Assembly (NCBI RefSeq): GCF_002157875.1
Contig: NZ_CP021376.1
Span: 124,001 to 188,000 of the forward strand
Source: Oceanisphaera avium
GTDB taxonomy: Bacteria; Pseudomonadota; Gammaproteobacteria; Enterobacterales; Aeromonadaceae
Reading direction: 5' to 3'
DNA length: 64,000 nucleotides
A program made the translations under genes and the position numbers. The notes beneath the pieces were generated by a model. It was not told the origin of the DNA, ran no database searches, and saw only the letters and a list, made by a program, of their open reading frames with translations. Below, in pieces: positions 30,601-41,251 of this stretch (position 1 is the first letter of the stretch; the number at the start of each line of letters is the position of its first letter).

Positions 30601-30979
30601 TATGTTCACTCGTTATCGTGTTTATAAAATTGAGTAATGGAAAATTTACCTACTGATTTTGAGCAATGCTTAGTCATATTGTTTAAAGTTTAATTGATTT
30701 AATCGTTAAATAGACAATATTATTTTTTAAATAGATTCATTTGTATCTGTAAATAATAATATTAAAGAGTAAAAGTTGACTAAGTGCTTAAATTGCAGGC
30801 TATTTTTTCCTCGCTCCCTATTAAATGTTAATAGGCTAGCTAAGGCTTATTGGTATTTAATAATAATAGAGACTTAGCTCTAATAAATAAATTAAGCATT
30901 ACGCTTTATTAAAATTTAATTTCTGTCATATTATATGTCACTTAATTTTGCCCCTCCTTTTTATTAGGTTGATTCACGG
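30601..30979. other. AT-rich intergenic region before the first diguanylate cyclase
   Basis: No gene or repeat module is visible. The region is strongly AT-rich, with several poly-A/T steps. A TTGACT hexamer at about 30776 could be a -35 element, but no convincing -10 lies at the right distance. It presumably holds the promoter of the gene at 30980. Confidence 0.4.
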
Positions 30980-33913
30980 ATGAATACTCTCATAAAAAAG
31001 ATTTATGGCAGCATCTACCTGTTATATGCATTGATATGTAGTGTGTTGCTGTGCTCCTTTTCCTTGGCCAGTGCGCCGCTGTCGCTCAGCCAATATTATC
31101 AAGACCACTTAACAACCCGTGATGGTTTACCTAATAATACGATTCATGCTATTAATCAAAGTAGCGATGGTTATTTATGGTTTGCCACTTGGGAGGGCTT
31201 AGCCCGCTATAATGGCCATGAATTTAAAAACTATACTCGAAGTGTTGACACCGGTTTAAGGGGGGCGGCGCAAATAACATTAGCGCCAACTGAAAGAGGA
31301 TTATGGATTGGTGGTGCTAAAGGCAGCTTAAGTTATTATCAAGATAATGTGTGGCACCCCCAACCTAAAGTAAGTGCTTATATTAATCATTTATTAGTGG
31401 ATAAGAGCGGCTTCTTATGGCTGGCCACTGATGGTGACGGAATTTATGTCCGTCAAGGTAAAAAAACCATTGCGCACTTTAATAATAAAGACGGTTTACC
31501 CAGTAATAATGTTTATCAATTAGCACAAGACGCCGAGGGTCGAGTGTGGGCGGGAACAGCTAAAGGATTAGCTTATATTCAGGATAATACGCTTTATGCC
31601 ATACCGGAGCTTGCAGGAATTAAAGTCCAAGCGCTATTAATGACTCAACAGCAGCAGTTATTAATTGGCAGTGCAGCAGGCTTATATCAAGCACAACAAG
31701 CCCAGGTACATACCCATAAAGCAAAGCTGGGTAATTATTCTATTCGCTCTTTATTAGAAGATCATAGAGGTGACTTATGGATAGGAACCATGGCGCAGGG
31801 CTTGTTACGTCTTAGTGGGGAAAATATTGAACAATTGAGTGTGAAAGATGGCTTGCTTGACTCGCAAATTATCTCTCTTTACCAAGATACAGAGGACAGT
31901 ATTTGGCTGGGCACGAATGTTGGGCTGACTCGCTTGCGCGAAGTGCCCTTTAAAAGTTTTACCGAGCGCGTGGGCTTAGCCAATAATTATATCCGCACTG
32001 TGCTCGCTCACTCTGATGGTTCAATATGGGCAGGCAGTAGTACGGGCTTAACTCGTATTGAGCATGGCCAGCTGCAAGTGGTAGAGCCTATTATGAGTGA
32101 TGGTTCGCCTCCTTCTATCACCAGCTTAGTAGAAGCACCCAATGGCGAGGTGTGGGCGGGCACGCAAATTCACGGTTTACTGCGTATTGATAAACACCAT
32201 CACGTGCATCGCTATCGCCACTGTGCACAACTTATAGAGCCGGAAATCCGTGCCCTTGCCGTCGGTAAAGAAGGCCAGCTATGGGCAGGGACCGCTTCTG
32301 GCTTAACTCACTTTAAAAATGGCTGCTTAAAGCGCTATATCGCGCCAAATGAGTTACTGAGCAGTGCCGTGCTGAGTTTGCATAGTGCTCGTAATGGTAG
32401 CTTATGGGTAGGGCAACATGGCGGTGTGTCCATTATCCATCCTGATCATGTTACCTATCTTAGCTTTAAATCTTTATTAGATGCCGAGTATGTCTTTGGT
32501 ATCTATGCCGAGCCTAATAATCAGTATTTATGGTTAACCACAGATATGGGGCTAGTACGCTATAGCCATAAAGACCAAACACTGCGCTTAGTAGGCAAGC
32601 AGCATGGTTTACCCGTGGATAAGTACTTTGAGGTACTGAGTGTGGATAACACTCACCTCTGGCTCACCAGTAATATTGGCATGACGCGCATTTTATTAGC
32701 CGATGCTCATCAAGTGGCAGACGGCCAGCTGGCGTTATTAAAGTTTGAGCAGTTTGATGAAAGCGATGGTATGGGCAGTGGCCAAACTCATGGCAGCACC
32801 AACCCAGGGATGGTGCAAGATAAGCAAGGCCAAATTTGGGTAGCCACCACCTTAGGCATTACTTATATCGATCCTAAGCGTTTAAGTCAGTTTAAGCATA
32901 CTAATTTACCGGTGGTGATTGAAGAGGTAAAGGTAGCGGGAGAGCGGGTACCTTTAGAGAAAGACATTATCATCCCCCCGGGCAGTGTCCGTATTCAGTT
33001 TGATTTTGCAGGATTGGGCTTTGTTATGCCCAAACGCATTCATTATCGCACTAAGTTAGAGGGCTTTGATAAAGAGTGGGTGGCGCGCGGTGCACAAAAT
33101 ACCGCTGAATATACTAATTTAGCGCCAGGGAACTATCAGTTTCGCGTAGCCGCTGCCTATTCTTATAAAGACTGGAATGAACAAGAAGTGAGCCTGCACT
33201 TTAAGGTGTTGCCCTTTATTTGGCAACGGCCCGTATTCTGGATAATAGTAGGAATAGGGACACTGGTGCTATTTTGGCTATTGATGCGCTTGCGTCTGCG
33301 GTTTTTGCTGGCACGTACCCAAGAGTTGGCAAAAAAAGTCGATGAAAAAACCCATGAGTTACAACAACAAGCTCAAGAATTTGGCCGTCAAGCGCGCATA
33401 GATAGTTTAACGGGCTTACCTAATAGGCGCGCCTTTGATGAAGTATTAACTCATACTTTTTTACGTGCAAAACGTAATAGTGCGCCTCTAACGTTAGTGG
33501 TAATAGATATTGATTACTTTAAACATGTTAATGATACCTGGTCCCATGCAGTTGGCGATCAGGTGTTAAAAATCGTCGCCGACATTATTGTTAAAGAAAT
33601 CAGAGAAGTCGATATACCGGCGCGCTGGGGTGGAGAAGAGTTTACCGTATTATTAGCAGATACTGATATTAGTGAAGCGCTGCCTATTTGTGAGCGCGTG
33701 CGCTTGGCAGTCATGAATTACGATTACAGTTTAATTGATGAAAAGTTTAAACTCACGATTAGCTTAGGAGTGGCGCAAGGTCCGCTAAATCAGGCGGGCA
33801 CGGCTTACCTTGAAACCAGTGAGTTATTGGCTCAGGCAGATCAGGCGCTGTATCAAGCTAAACACTATGGTCGCAATCAAGTAGTGGTGTTTAATACTAA
33901 AAACGCCTGGTAG
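30980..33913 (+). CDS. Membrane sensor diguanylate cyclase (propeller, Y_Y_Y, GGDEF)
   Basis: This 977-aa protein should make cyclic di-GMP in response to a periplasmic signal. It has an N-terminal hydrophobic signal segment (about 10-32), then about ten two-component-regulator propeller repeats with the pattern G.LW.GT...L (about 45-640), a Y_Y_Y domain (about 675-745), one membrane helix (752-771), a short coiled coil (775-805) and a C-terminal GGDEF domain. The active site is GGEEF (884-888), an accepted variant. The inhibitory site REVD (875-878) lies exactly five residues before it, so product feedback is expected. There is no EAL domain. A paralogue of the same design follows. Confidence 0.93.
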   Translation: MNTLIKKIYGSIYLLYALICSVLLCSFSLASAPLSLSQYYQDHLTTRDGLPNNTIHAINQSSDGYLWFATWEGLARYNGHEFKNYTRSVDTGLRGAAQITLAPTERGLWIGGAKGSLSYYQDNVWHPQPKVSAYINHLLVDKSGFLWLATDGDGIYVRQGKKTIAHFNNKDGLPSNNVYQLAQDAEGRVWAGTAKGLAYIQDNTLYAIPELAGIKVQALLMTQQQQLLIGSAAGLYQAQQAQVHTHKAKLGNYSIRSLLEDHRGDLWIGTMAQGLLRLSGENIEQLSVKDGLLDSQIISLYQDTEDSIWLGTNVGLTRLREVPFKSFTERVGLANNYIRTVLAHSDGSIWAGSSTGLTRIEHGQLQVVEPIMSDGSPPSITSLVEAPNGEVWAGTQIHGLLRIDKHHHVHRYRHCAQLIEPEIRALAVGKEGQLWAGTASGLTHFKNGCLKRYIAPNELLSSAVLSLHSARNGSLWVGQHGGVSIIHPDHVTYLSFKSLLDAEYVFGIYAEPNNQYLWLTTDMGLVRYSHKDQTLRLVGKQHGLPVDKYFEVLSVDNTHLWLTSNIGMTRILLADAHQVADGQLALLKFEQFDESDGMGSGQTHGSTNPGMVQDKQGQIWVATTLGITYIDPKRLSQFKHTNLPVVIEEVKVAGERVPLEKDIIIPPGSVRIQFDFAGLGFVMPKRIHYRTKLEGFDKEWVARGAQNTAEYTNLAPGNYQFRVAAAYSYKDWNEQEVSLHFKVLPFIWQRPVFWIIVGIGTLVLFWLLMRLRLRFLLARTQELAKKVDEKTHELQQQAQEFGRQARIDSLTGLPNRRAFDEVLTHTFLRAKRNSAPLTLVVIDIDYFKHVNDTWSHAVGDQVLKIVADIIVKEIREVDIPARWGGEEFTVLLADTDISEALPICERVRLAVMNYDYSLIDEKFKLTISLGVAQGPLNQAGTAYLETSELLAQADQALYQAKHYGRNQVVVFNTKNAW

Positions 33914-33947
33914 CTCACCTATATGCGCTAGAAGTTGATAGGTGAGC
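33913..33947. other. Stem-loop after the first diguanylate cyclase
   Basis: GCTCACCTAT (33913-33922) and ATAGGTGAGC (33938-33947) form a perfect 10-bp stem 1 base after the stop codon. There is no T run, so it may be a processing or stability structure. The remaining bases to 34137 show nothing else. Confidence 0.55.
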
Positions 33948-34137
33948 GGTGCTAGCTATTGTGAATGCAGTCGGTATTTTAAAGAAGAGTTTATTCTGAG
34001 CCTTGTATTTTTTATGCTTAATATATGGCAATATCTAGCGCCTAAGAACATCGGAATTGTTTCATGGGTTTTCTAGTGCCAAGCGTGCTTTGTTAAATAA
34101 TGAAATAACGCCGTAATATATTGAGCTTTTTCTATTT

Positions 34138-37100
34138 ATGAGACTGTCGTTAATTAGTAAGCGTTCGCTTTTAGCTGGGCCAGATAAAAGCGCCGTCCTG
34201 CGATTGTCTGACGCTCAGCGATTAATATTATCCATAGCTAGCAGCTGGCTATTGATAATTGCCAGTCTCTTTTACTCCACCTATGCCTTAGCTTTTACCT
34301 CTTCAACACCCATCCCGCTCTCTCGTTATTATCAAGACCATTGGACGACCCAAGAGGGGTTGCCGCAAAATACCATTAATGATATTGCACAAACCCCCGA
34401 GGGATATTTATGGATAGCGACTTGGGAGGGGGTGGCGCGCTATAACGGCCGTGAATTCAAAGTTTTTTCTCGGGCTACCGACAGCGGCTTACCCGACTCT
34501 GGCATTCGTGATTTAGTCGTCAGTGATGAGGGCCTGCTAGCGCTCGACTCCCGTGGCGGTATCAGTCGCTATCAACAACAACATTTTATTCCTCAAGCCG
34601 ATGTGGGCGTGATGATTAATGATGTATTGCACGATAGCCAAGGGTTAACCTGGCTGGCAACCGAAGGCGATGGTTTGTATTTGCGCAAGGATGATAGCAC
34701 TGAGTTACACATTAAAAGTGAAGACGGATTAGCAAGCAATTATGTGTATCGCTTAGTCGAAGATGAGCGGGGCCATATTTGGGTAGCCACTGCTAAAGGG
34801 TTAGCTAAAGTGGTAGGCCGCCAGCTTAAACCGGTAGCGCAAGTGCCTAACGTGTCCATTGGTGCCTTATTAAAAGATAACCAAGGCCGCATACTGATTG
34901 GCTCTGAGCAAGGAGTGTATATTGCCGATGACCAAGATATTACGCCCTTTCACCCCGCAGCCATTCCCGACTCTATTATTAGTATGCTACAAGACAACAG
35001 CGGCGCTTTATGGCTCGGCACCGTTGATAGTGGGCTAATTCGGGTCAGTGAATTAGGTATTGAACGGCTCGATGTTGCTCAAGGACTACCAGAGCAATAT
35101 GTACCCTCTTTATTGCAAGATAAAGAGGGCAGTATTTGGGTGGGCACCAATGGCGGTTTAATGCGCCTTCGTGAAGTGTCGTTTATTAATATTAATGAAC
35201 AAGATGGCTTGGCTGGAAACTATGCCCGTACCTTATTAGCTCATAGCGATGGCTCCGTGTGGGTAGGCAGTAGTACCGGATTAAGTCGTATTAGCTCAAG
35301 TGGTATTGAAGCGTTAGCACTCACTATTCCTGATAGCACAGCGCCCTCGGTATTAAGCTTGGCCCAAGGGCCAGAGGATGAGCTATGGGTGGGCACCTTT
35401 TCTCATGGTTTATTGCACGTAAAAGATAAGCAGGTTATTGCGGTATATGGTCAAGAACAGGGCTTGCCAGCTAATAAAATACGGGCGATTTTGCCGGCTG
35501 CCGATGGCAGTTTATGGTTAGGCACCAGTCTTGGTTTAAGTCAGTTTAAAAACGGGACTTTTACCAATTTTACCACCGCTAATGGCTTGCCCAATGATGT
35601 TATTATGAGCTTACATCAAGCCGATAATGGCGATATTTGGGTAGGCACCCCCTTAGGTGCGGCCATTATACGCAACCAAACTATTACTGAAGTTGATTTA
35701 TCGGCTCAAGAAAAAGCGGAGTTTGTTTTTGGCTTCTATTCTGAACCTGGTAGCGAGTATTTGTGGTTAGGCACAGACCGCGGGTTAGTGCGTTATCGCA
35801 CCCAGGATAACAGTGTGGCGTTAGTAGGCATTGCTCAAGGCTTACCGTTAGAAAAAATATTTCAACCGGTAGCTGATGGTAAAGGCAGTTTATGGCTGCC
35901 AACCAATAAGGGCGTCACGCGCGTTTCTCTAGCCGAGGCACATCGAGTGGCGGATGGTAAGAAAAAAGCCATTAAATTTACTCATTATGGTGAAAAAGAT
36001 GGGCTAACTAGTAGCCAAACCTACAGTGGCGCCAGTAATAATGCCGTTATGGATAACGCGGGCAATATTTGGCTTACTACCGCTTTGGGTATGATGTATA
36101 CCCAGCCTAATTGGCACACCTTAACTTCCTCTAGCGACTTACCCGTAGTGTTAGAAACCTTTATGGTGGGCGGTGAGGCGCAAGTCATAAAAGACAAAAC
36201 CGTATTAGATGCGGGCACTTCACGTATTCAGTTTAATTATGCAGGCTTAGGCTATGTGGTACCGGAGCGTATCCAATACCGCACTTTGTTAGTCGGTTTT
36301 GATAAAGACTGGGTAAATCGCGGGCAGCAAGCGATTGCAGAATATACCAATTTAGCGCCTGGGCATTATGTCTTTAAGGTGGCCGCTCGCTATTCCTATC
36401 AAGACTGGGGGCCGCCGACTCAAGTTTCTTTTACTATTTTACCCTTTATTTGGCAACTGCCCTTTTTTTGGTCCATTTTAGCCTGTTTATTAGTGATCTC
36501 TTTATGGCTACTAATGCGGATGCGGCTGCGTTTTATTCGCTACCATGCCCAAGAGTTAGAGCGACAAGTGGCAGATAAAACTCAAGAGTTAAAACACCAA
36601 GCCCAAGCTTTTGCCCGCCAAGCCAGAGCCGATAGCTTAACAGGACTGCCTAATAGGCGAGCCTTTGATGAAGCTATGGCCAGTGCCTTTAGTCGGGCCG
36701 AGCGTACCCCTCTGCCTATCACGTTGGTGGTGTTAGATATTGATCACTTTAAGTTAGTCAATGATACTTGGTCTCATGAAGTAGGTGATCAAGTGCTTAA
36801 AGTTGTCGCTGAGCTTATTCGTAATGAAATTAGAGAAGTGGACTTTCCTGCGCGTTGGGGCGGTGAAGAATTTACTATTTTATTGCCTAACACAGATTTA
36901 ATGACCAGTGTGTTAGTCGCCGAGCGATTGCGCGAATCCGTGATGGAGCATGACTTTGGCTACCTAGCAGCAGATTTTAAGCTTACAGTGAGCATTGGCT
37001 TAGCCGAAGCCGCGCCTGGCATGGATGCAGTGCAATTACTGGCGAATGCGGATGTAGCGCTTTACCAAGCTAAGGGGCAAGGTCGCAATCGAGTCGTTAC

Positions 37101-37149
37101 ATTTATGACAGAGCCCACTACTATGAGCCAAAGCTCGGTTAATGAGTAA
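34138..37149 (+). CDS. Membrane sensor diguanylate cyclase, tandem paralogue
   Basis: This 1003-aa protein has the same layout as its upstream neighbour: N-terminal membrane anchor or signal (about 25-50), propeller repeats with W[VL]GT steps, Y_Y_Y domain, membrane helix (about 775-795), coiled coil and GGDEF. The active site GGEEF is at 908-912 and the inhibitory REVD at 899-902, so it too looks active and feedback-controlled. The N-terminus is longer by about 25 residues, and the propeller sequence differs most, suggesting a different ligand. It arose by tandem duplication. The gap of 224 bp leaves room for its own promoter. Confidence 0.92.
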   Translation: MRLSLISKRSLLAGPDKSAVLRLSDAQRLILSIASSWLLIIASLFYSTYALAFTSSTPIPLSRYYQDHWTTQEGLPQNTINDIAQTPEGYLWIATWEGVARYNGREFKVFSRATDSGLPDSGIRDLVVSDEGLLALDSRGGISRYQQQHFIPQADVGVMINDVLHDSQGLTWLATEGDGLYLRKDDSTELHIKSEDGLASNYVYRLVEDERGHIWVATAKGLAKVVGRQLKPVAQVPNVSIGALLKDNQGRILIGSEQGVYIADDQDITPFHPAAIPDSIISMLQDNSGALWLGTVDSGLIRVSELGIERLDVAQGLPEQYVPSLLQDKEGSIWVGTNGGLMRLREVSFININEQDGLAGNYARTLLAHSDGSVWVGSSTGLSRISSSGIEALALTIPDSTAPSVLSLAQGPEDELWVGTFSHGLLHVKDKQVIAVYGQEQGLPANKIRAILPAADGSLWLGTSLGLSQFKNGTFTNFTTANGLPNDVIMSLHQADNGDIWVGTPLGAAIIRNQTITEVDLSAQEKAEFVFGFYSEPGSEYLWLGTDRGLVRYRTQDNSVALVGIAQGLPLEKIFQPVADGKGSLWLPTNKGVTRVSLAEAHRVADGKKKAIKFTHYGEKDGLTSSQTYSGASNNAVMDNAGNIWLTTALGMMYTQPNWHTLTSSSDLPVVLETFMVGGEAQVIKDKTVLDAGTSRIQFNYAGLGYVVPERIQYRTLLVGFDKDWVNRGQQAIAEYTNLAPGHYVFKVAARYSYQDWGPPTQVSFTILPFIWQLPFFWSILACLLVISLWLLMRMRLRFIRYHAQELERQVADKTQELKHQAQAFARQARADSLTGLPNRRAFDEAMASAFSRAERTPLPITLVVLDIDHFKLVNDTWSHEVGDQVLKVVAELIRNEIREVDFPARWGGEEFTILLPNTDLMTSVLVAERLRESVMEHDFGYLAADFKLTVSIGLAEAAPGMDAVQLLANADVALYQAKGQGRNRVVTFMTEPTTMSQSSVNE

Positions 37150-37208
37150 TTGACTTGGCTAATTTTTTACTCTTTGATACAAGACCCGCATAGGTAAAGG
37201 TTTATAAA

Positions 37209-37958
37209 ATGAAAAAAACATTGCTTACTGCCAGCATTCTCACCTTAAGCTTAAGTGGTTGCGTGGCCGATGATGGCGGCCAATTACTGGGCGCCGGTCT
37301 TACCGCATTTCAAGGCATGACCATTAGTAAAGCCGAGCTTCAGACTCAAGCTAGCTTAGCGGCACAAAAAATGGATGCACAAAGTAAATTAGCGCCTGCC
37401 AATAATGCGTATAGCCAGCGCCTCGCGAAAGTGACGCGCGGTTTAACCCAAATTGATGGCACGCCACTTAATTTCAGAGTCTACTTAGATAAAGAAATTA
37501 ACGCCTTTGCGATGCCAGATGGCACGGTGCGCGTTTATTCTGGCCTGATGGATGTGATGAAAGATGATGAACTTATGGCAGTGATTGGTCATGAGATTGG
37601 TCATATTAAATATGAACATACCTTAGGACAGTTTAAAAATGCCTACTTAACGGCCGCCGCTCGCCAAGCGGCATCGGCAGCAGGTGGCACCATAGGTGCG
37701 CTAGCGTCCTCAGATTATGCCGAGCTAGGTAGCCAGTTTTTAAGTGCGCAGTTTTCGCAAAAAGATGAATTGCAAGCGGATGTCTACGGCGTAGAAGTGC
37801 TCTGCCAGCAAGGCATGGACCCTTATGCCGCCATGCGCTCCCAACAAGTGTTAATGCAACACTCAGGTAATGGCGGGGGCTTGTTCTCCAGTCACCCGGC
37901 TACGGGTAAGCGTATTGAATTAGTACGCGACGCCGCCGCCAATGCTAGCTGTGGCTAA
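37209..37958 (+). CDS. loiP: M48 family metalloprotease lipoprotein, LoiP-like
   Basis: This 249-aa precursor has a lipoprotein signal with lipobox LSGC (cysteine 18) and the M48 zinc site HEIGH (128-132). A downstream ELQAD supplies the third ligand, and there is an SHPATGKRIE segment as in LoiP/YggG, an outer-membrane-linked protease induced by envelope and osmotic stress in E. coli. Assignment to LoiP rather than another small M48 lipoprotein rests on the INAFAMPDGTVRVYSGLMD stretch and overall size. AAAGG precedes ATG at 37209. Confidence 0.82.
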   Translation: MKKTLLTASILTLSLSGCVADDGGQLLGAGLTAFQGMTISKAELQTQASLAAQKMDAQSKLAPANNAYSQRLAKVTRGLTQIDGTPLNFRVYLDKEINAFAMPDGTVRVYSGLMDVMKDDELMAVIGHEIGHIKYEHTLGQFKNAYLTAAARQAASAAGGTIGALASSDYAELGSQFLSAQFSQKDELQADVYGVEVLCQQGMDPYAAMRSQQVLMQHSGNGGGLFSSHPATGKRIELVRDAAANASCG

Positions 37959-37986
37959 AATAGCGTAAAGCGTTAAGTGATGAAAT

Positions 37987-38016
37987 AAACACCGGATCAA
38001 TTGATGCGGTGTTTTT
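37987..38016 (+). terminator. Terminator after the LoiP-like gene
   Basis: AAACACCG (37987-37994) and CGGTGTTT (38007-38014) form an 8-bp stem with a 12-base loop followed by T residues to 38016. Confidence 0.8.
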
Positions 38017-38069
38017 GTATTAGAGCTCTAGCTTTTGGCTTCAAGCTTCTCGCTTTTTAAAGGTGTGTT

Positions 38070-39410
38070 ATGTCTTTATATTCCACTTTTTGTCGGCACA
38101 TGCAGGGGCTTACCGCACAACACACTTTGTTGGTGGCTTTTAGTGGCGGGCTAGACTCCACAGTATTGCTGGCGCTAGCGGCACGCTTTGCCAAAGAGCG
38201 CGGCATTGCTATTAGAGCTTTGCATATCGCTCATGGCTTACAAGATGCCGCTAAAGCGTGGCCTCAGCATTGTAAGAATGTGGCCGCTTTGCTTGATGTT
38301 GAATGTGTGATGAAAGAGGTACACATAACCTTGGGGCCGAGAATTAGCCTAGAGGCTGCCGCCAGAGACGCGCGCTATCAAGCCCTTGAACAGCTAATGA
38401 GCGAACATGATATTTTACTCACCGGCCATCACTTAGACGACCAAGCAGAAACCTTATTATTGGCGCTAAAACGGGGCGCGGGTATCGCTGGCTTGGCGGC
38501 CATGCCTGAGCGAAAACCCTTTGGGTCTCAGTCTCAATACCAGCACTGGCGCCCCTTACTTGGCTGCTCTCGCCAAAGCTTAGAAATTTATGCCAAAGAG
38601 CAGGGCTTAAACTGGGTAGAGGATCCCAGTAATAGGAATGATGAATTTGATCGTAATTTTTTACGTAATCAAATTCTGCCCCGCTTGCTTAAGCAATGGC
38701 CGTCTTTTAATCATACTGTGGCGCGCAGTGCTGAGCTGTGCGGTGAACAATTGCAGCTGGCGCAAGAGCTAGCCGAGCTAGACTTTCCAAGTGTGAAAAA
38801 TAATAGTGGCGGCCTTAAAATTGCCGGCTTACAGGCTTTAAGTGTCGCGCGGCGCCATAATGTGCTGCGCCATTGGCTGCAGCTACACAATGTGTACCCT
38901 AGTCGCACTCAACTAGACGCTATCTGGCAACAAGTAGCCTTGGCACGACGAGACGCTACACCGCAGGTGAGATTGGGCGCGGCTAGTATTTTGCGTTATC
39001 AAGGTGCACTTTATATACCCAATGCCACAGGCAAGACGCAGGTATTACAGGAGTTAATACCAGAGCGTTGGTTAGACGCGGGAGTAGGGCGGCTGCGCTT
39101 AAGCTGGGTTGAGCAAGGCGCAGATCTTGATGGCGAGCTGAGTTTGAGCCAGTTGCAGCTGAGCTTTAATATTCACGGCTTACGCGCCCAACCCCAAGGA
39201 CGAGCGAGCTCACGGGCGTTAAAAAAACTTTGGCAAGAATATGCAGTACCAACTTGGTTGCGCGCTCACATGCCGCTATTGCTTATCGGTAATGAGCAGC
39301 TGGTTGCGGTACCAGGCTTGTTTGTTAGCCAAGACTATGCAGCCAAGCCAAACCAAGCAGGCTGGCGCTTAGAGTGGCGTGCAGCAGATACCGAGGCGAA
39401 CTTGGTATGA
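38070..39410 (+). CDS. tilS: tRNA(Ile)-lysidine synthetase
   Basis: TilS adds lysine to C34 of tRNA-Ile(CAU), changing its codon from AUG to AUA, and is essential. The 446-aa protein has the ATP-pyrophosphatase P-loop SGGLDST (25-31), the HHLDDQAETLLLALKRGAG motif, the WVEDPSNRNDEFDRNFLRN segment and the C-terminal TilS domains. AAAGG precedes ATG 38070. It follows accA in many relatives; here three genes are inserted between them. Confidence 0.95.
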   Translation: MSLYSTFCRHMQGLTAQHTLLVAFSGGLDSTVLLALAARFAKERGIAIRALHIAHGLQDAAKAWPQHCKNVAALLDVECVMKEVHITLGPRISLEAAARDARYQALEQLMSEHDILLTGHHLDDQAETLLLALKRGAGIAGLAAMPERKPFGSQSQYQHWRPLLGCSRQSLEIYAKEQGLNWVEDPSNRNDEFDRNFLRNQILPRLLKQWPSFNHTVARSAELCGEQLQLAQELAELDFPSVKNNSGGLKIAGLQALSVARRHNVLRHWLQLHNVYPSRTQLDAIWQQVALARRDATPQVRLGAASILRYQGALYIPNATGKTQVLQELIPERWLDAGVGRLRLSWVEQGADLDGELSLSQLQLSFNIHGLRAQPQGRASSRALKKLWQEYAVPTWLRAHMPLLLIGNEQLVAVPGLFVSQDYAAKPNQAGWRLEWRAADTEANLV

Positions 39411-39416
39411 GGAGAG

Positions 39417-40135
39417 ATGTTCGTTATGCTGGCGAAAGTCAGGATCTTAAGCTCCGTCGTCATCCTGAGGCACATCAGGATCTGGTTTAGTTTTTAGGGT
39501 CTAAGAACGAGATACCGGAGCCAGTCCGGTATGACGGTGTGTTTTTGGTGTATGCTGTCATCCTGGCGAAAGTCAGGATCTTAAGCTCCGTCGTCATCCT
39601 GATGGCCATCAGGCTCTGGTCTAGTTTTAGTACCTAAGAGTGAGATACCGGAGCAAGTCCGGTATGACGCTAATATTTGTCATCCTGAGGCACATCAGGA
39701 TCTGGTTTAGTTTTTAGGGTCTAAGAACGAGATACCGGAGCCAGTCCGGTATGACGGTGTGTTTTTGGTGTATGCTGTCATCCTGGCGAAAGTCAGGATC
39801 TTAAGCTCTGCCGTCATCCTGATGGCCATCAGGCTCTGGTTTAGTTTTAGTATCTAAGAGTGAGATATCGGAGCCAGTCCGGTATGACGGTAATATTTGT
39901 CATCCTGACGAAAGTCAGGATCTTAAGCTCCGTCGTCATCCTGATGCACATCAGGATCTGGTCTAGTTTTAGTATCTAAGAGCGAGATACCGGATCAAGC
40001 CCGGTATGACGCTAATATTCGTTATCCTGACGCACATCAGGATCTGGTCTAGTTTTAGTATCTAAGAGCGAGATACCGAGGCAAGCTCGGTATGACGAGA
40101 GGTGTGCAGGAGATACCGAGGCCAGCTCGGTATGA
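39417..40135. repeat. Tandem array, 220-bp unit, between tilS and xthA
   Basis: Module A copies in register start at 39459, 39679 and 39899, exactly 220 bp apart. Each unit is A, the spacer TTTAGTTTTTAGGGTC, B, A with a mismatched arm (GGCG/AGTC), A with GGCC loop, then B. Further A and B copies with GGATC/GCCCGG and GAGGC/GCTCGG arms continue to 40135. No gene is visible. The array lies between convergent genes and could block read-through. Confidence 0.9.
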
Positions 40136-40165
40136 CGGTAGGTTTTGGCTTATAGCGGCCAGCTT

Positions 40166-40972
40166 TTACTTAAAGCTTGCCCAAATTGGCGCGTGATCGG
40201 AGGGTGTTTCGATGCCGCGCAGCTCGTAATCGATACCCGTCTCCACTAGCTGCTCGATTAAGGGCGCTGTGGCTAATACCAAATCGATACGCAGCCCACG
40301 ATTATCATCAAAGCCGCGGCTGCGATAATCAAACCAAGAGTATTGCTCAGTTTGCTGAGGGTTTTGTAAGCGCCAAGTGTCCGTTAAGCCCCAGCTTAAT
40401 AAACGCTCCATCCATTCGCGCTCCTCGGGTAAAAATGAGCACTTACCCTCACGTAGCCAGCGCTTACGGTTAGGCTCACCAATACCAATATCTAAGTCAG
40501 TATGAGAGATATTTACATCGCCCATCACAATCACCGCCTCATCTGGACTGTGATATTGGTTGAGATAGGCCTGTAAGTCTTCATAAAACTTCGCCTTGGC
40601 CGGAAACTTAGTTTCGTGTTTGCGGTTTTCGCCTTGTGGGAAATAACCATTTAAAATTGTCACTTCACTGCCATCGGGGCGTGCAAAGCGGGCCATGATC
40701 ATTCTGCGCTGGGCATCTTCATCATCACCGGGAAAACCTTTTCGCACCTCAAGTGGCGCTTGCTTACTTAGCATGGCGACGCCGTAGTGGGCTTTTTGGC
40801 CATGAAAGTGTACGTGATAACCCATGGCTTCTACGGCTGCCACCGGAAACACCTCATCATGTACTTTGATTTCTTGTAAGCCAATGACATCGGGCTGGTG
40901 TTTATCGATAATGGCTTGCAGTTGGTGCAAACGCGCTCTAAGTCCGTTGATATTAAAAGAGATCACTTTCAT
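40166..40972 (-). CDS. xthA: Exodeoxyribonuclease III
   Basis: XthA is the main AP endonuclease and 3'-5' exonuclease of base-excision repair. The 268-aa length equals the E. coli protein. Motifs are [24 protein letters not shown] (metal-binding Glu), the [10 protein letters not shown] segment, [16 protein letters not shown] (catalytic Asp and Asn) and [12 protein letters not shown] (catalytic His). It is convergent with tilS. The ribosome-binding site is weak. Confidence 0.97.
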   Translation of the reverse strand: MKVISFNINGLRARLHQLQAIIDKHQPDVIGLQEIKVHDEVFPVAAVEAMGYHVHFHGQKAHYGVAMLSKQAPLEVRKGFPGDDEDAQRRMIMARFARPDGSEVTILNGYFPQGENRKHETKFPAKAKFYEDLQAYLNQYHSPDEAVIVMGDVNISHTDLDIGIGEPNRKRWLREGKCSFLPEEREWMERLLSWGLTDTWRLQNPQQTEQYSWFDYRSRGFDDNRGLRIDLVLATAPLIEQLVETGIDYELRGIETPSDHAPIWASFK

Positions 40973-41251
40973 TGCGAATATATGCCTAATCTAAAAACCA
41001 GTCATTAACTGAGATGGAAGAGCCCCTAGGCTAACAAAAAACACGGACCACGGCATTAAAAGCGAAGCTTTAAACAAAATGTGGATCCGCTGATCCCAAT
41101 CCTAACTCCAGAGCTCGCTTTTGTCTGGCTAGGCGCTGAGTACCGAGCGCAGTGTTAAGTTACATTTTGTTACAAAATGCAGAGCAATAGACATAGTTTA
41201 GGCAAGCGAACGCGCTACACTAGGGCGAGCTTGGATAAGGAACACAAAAGC

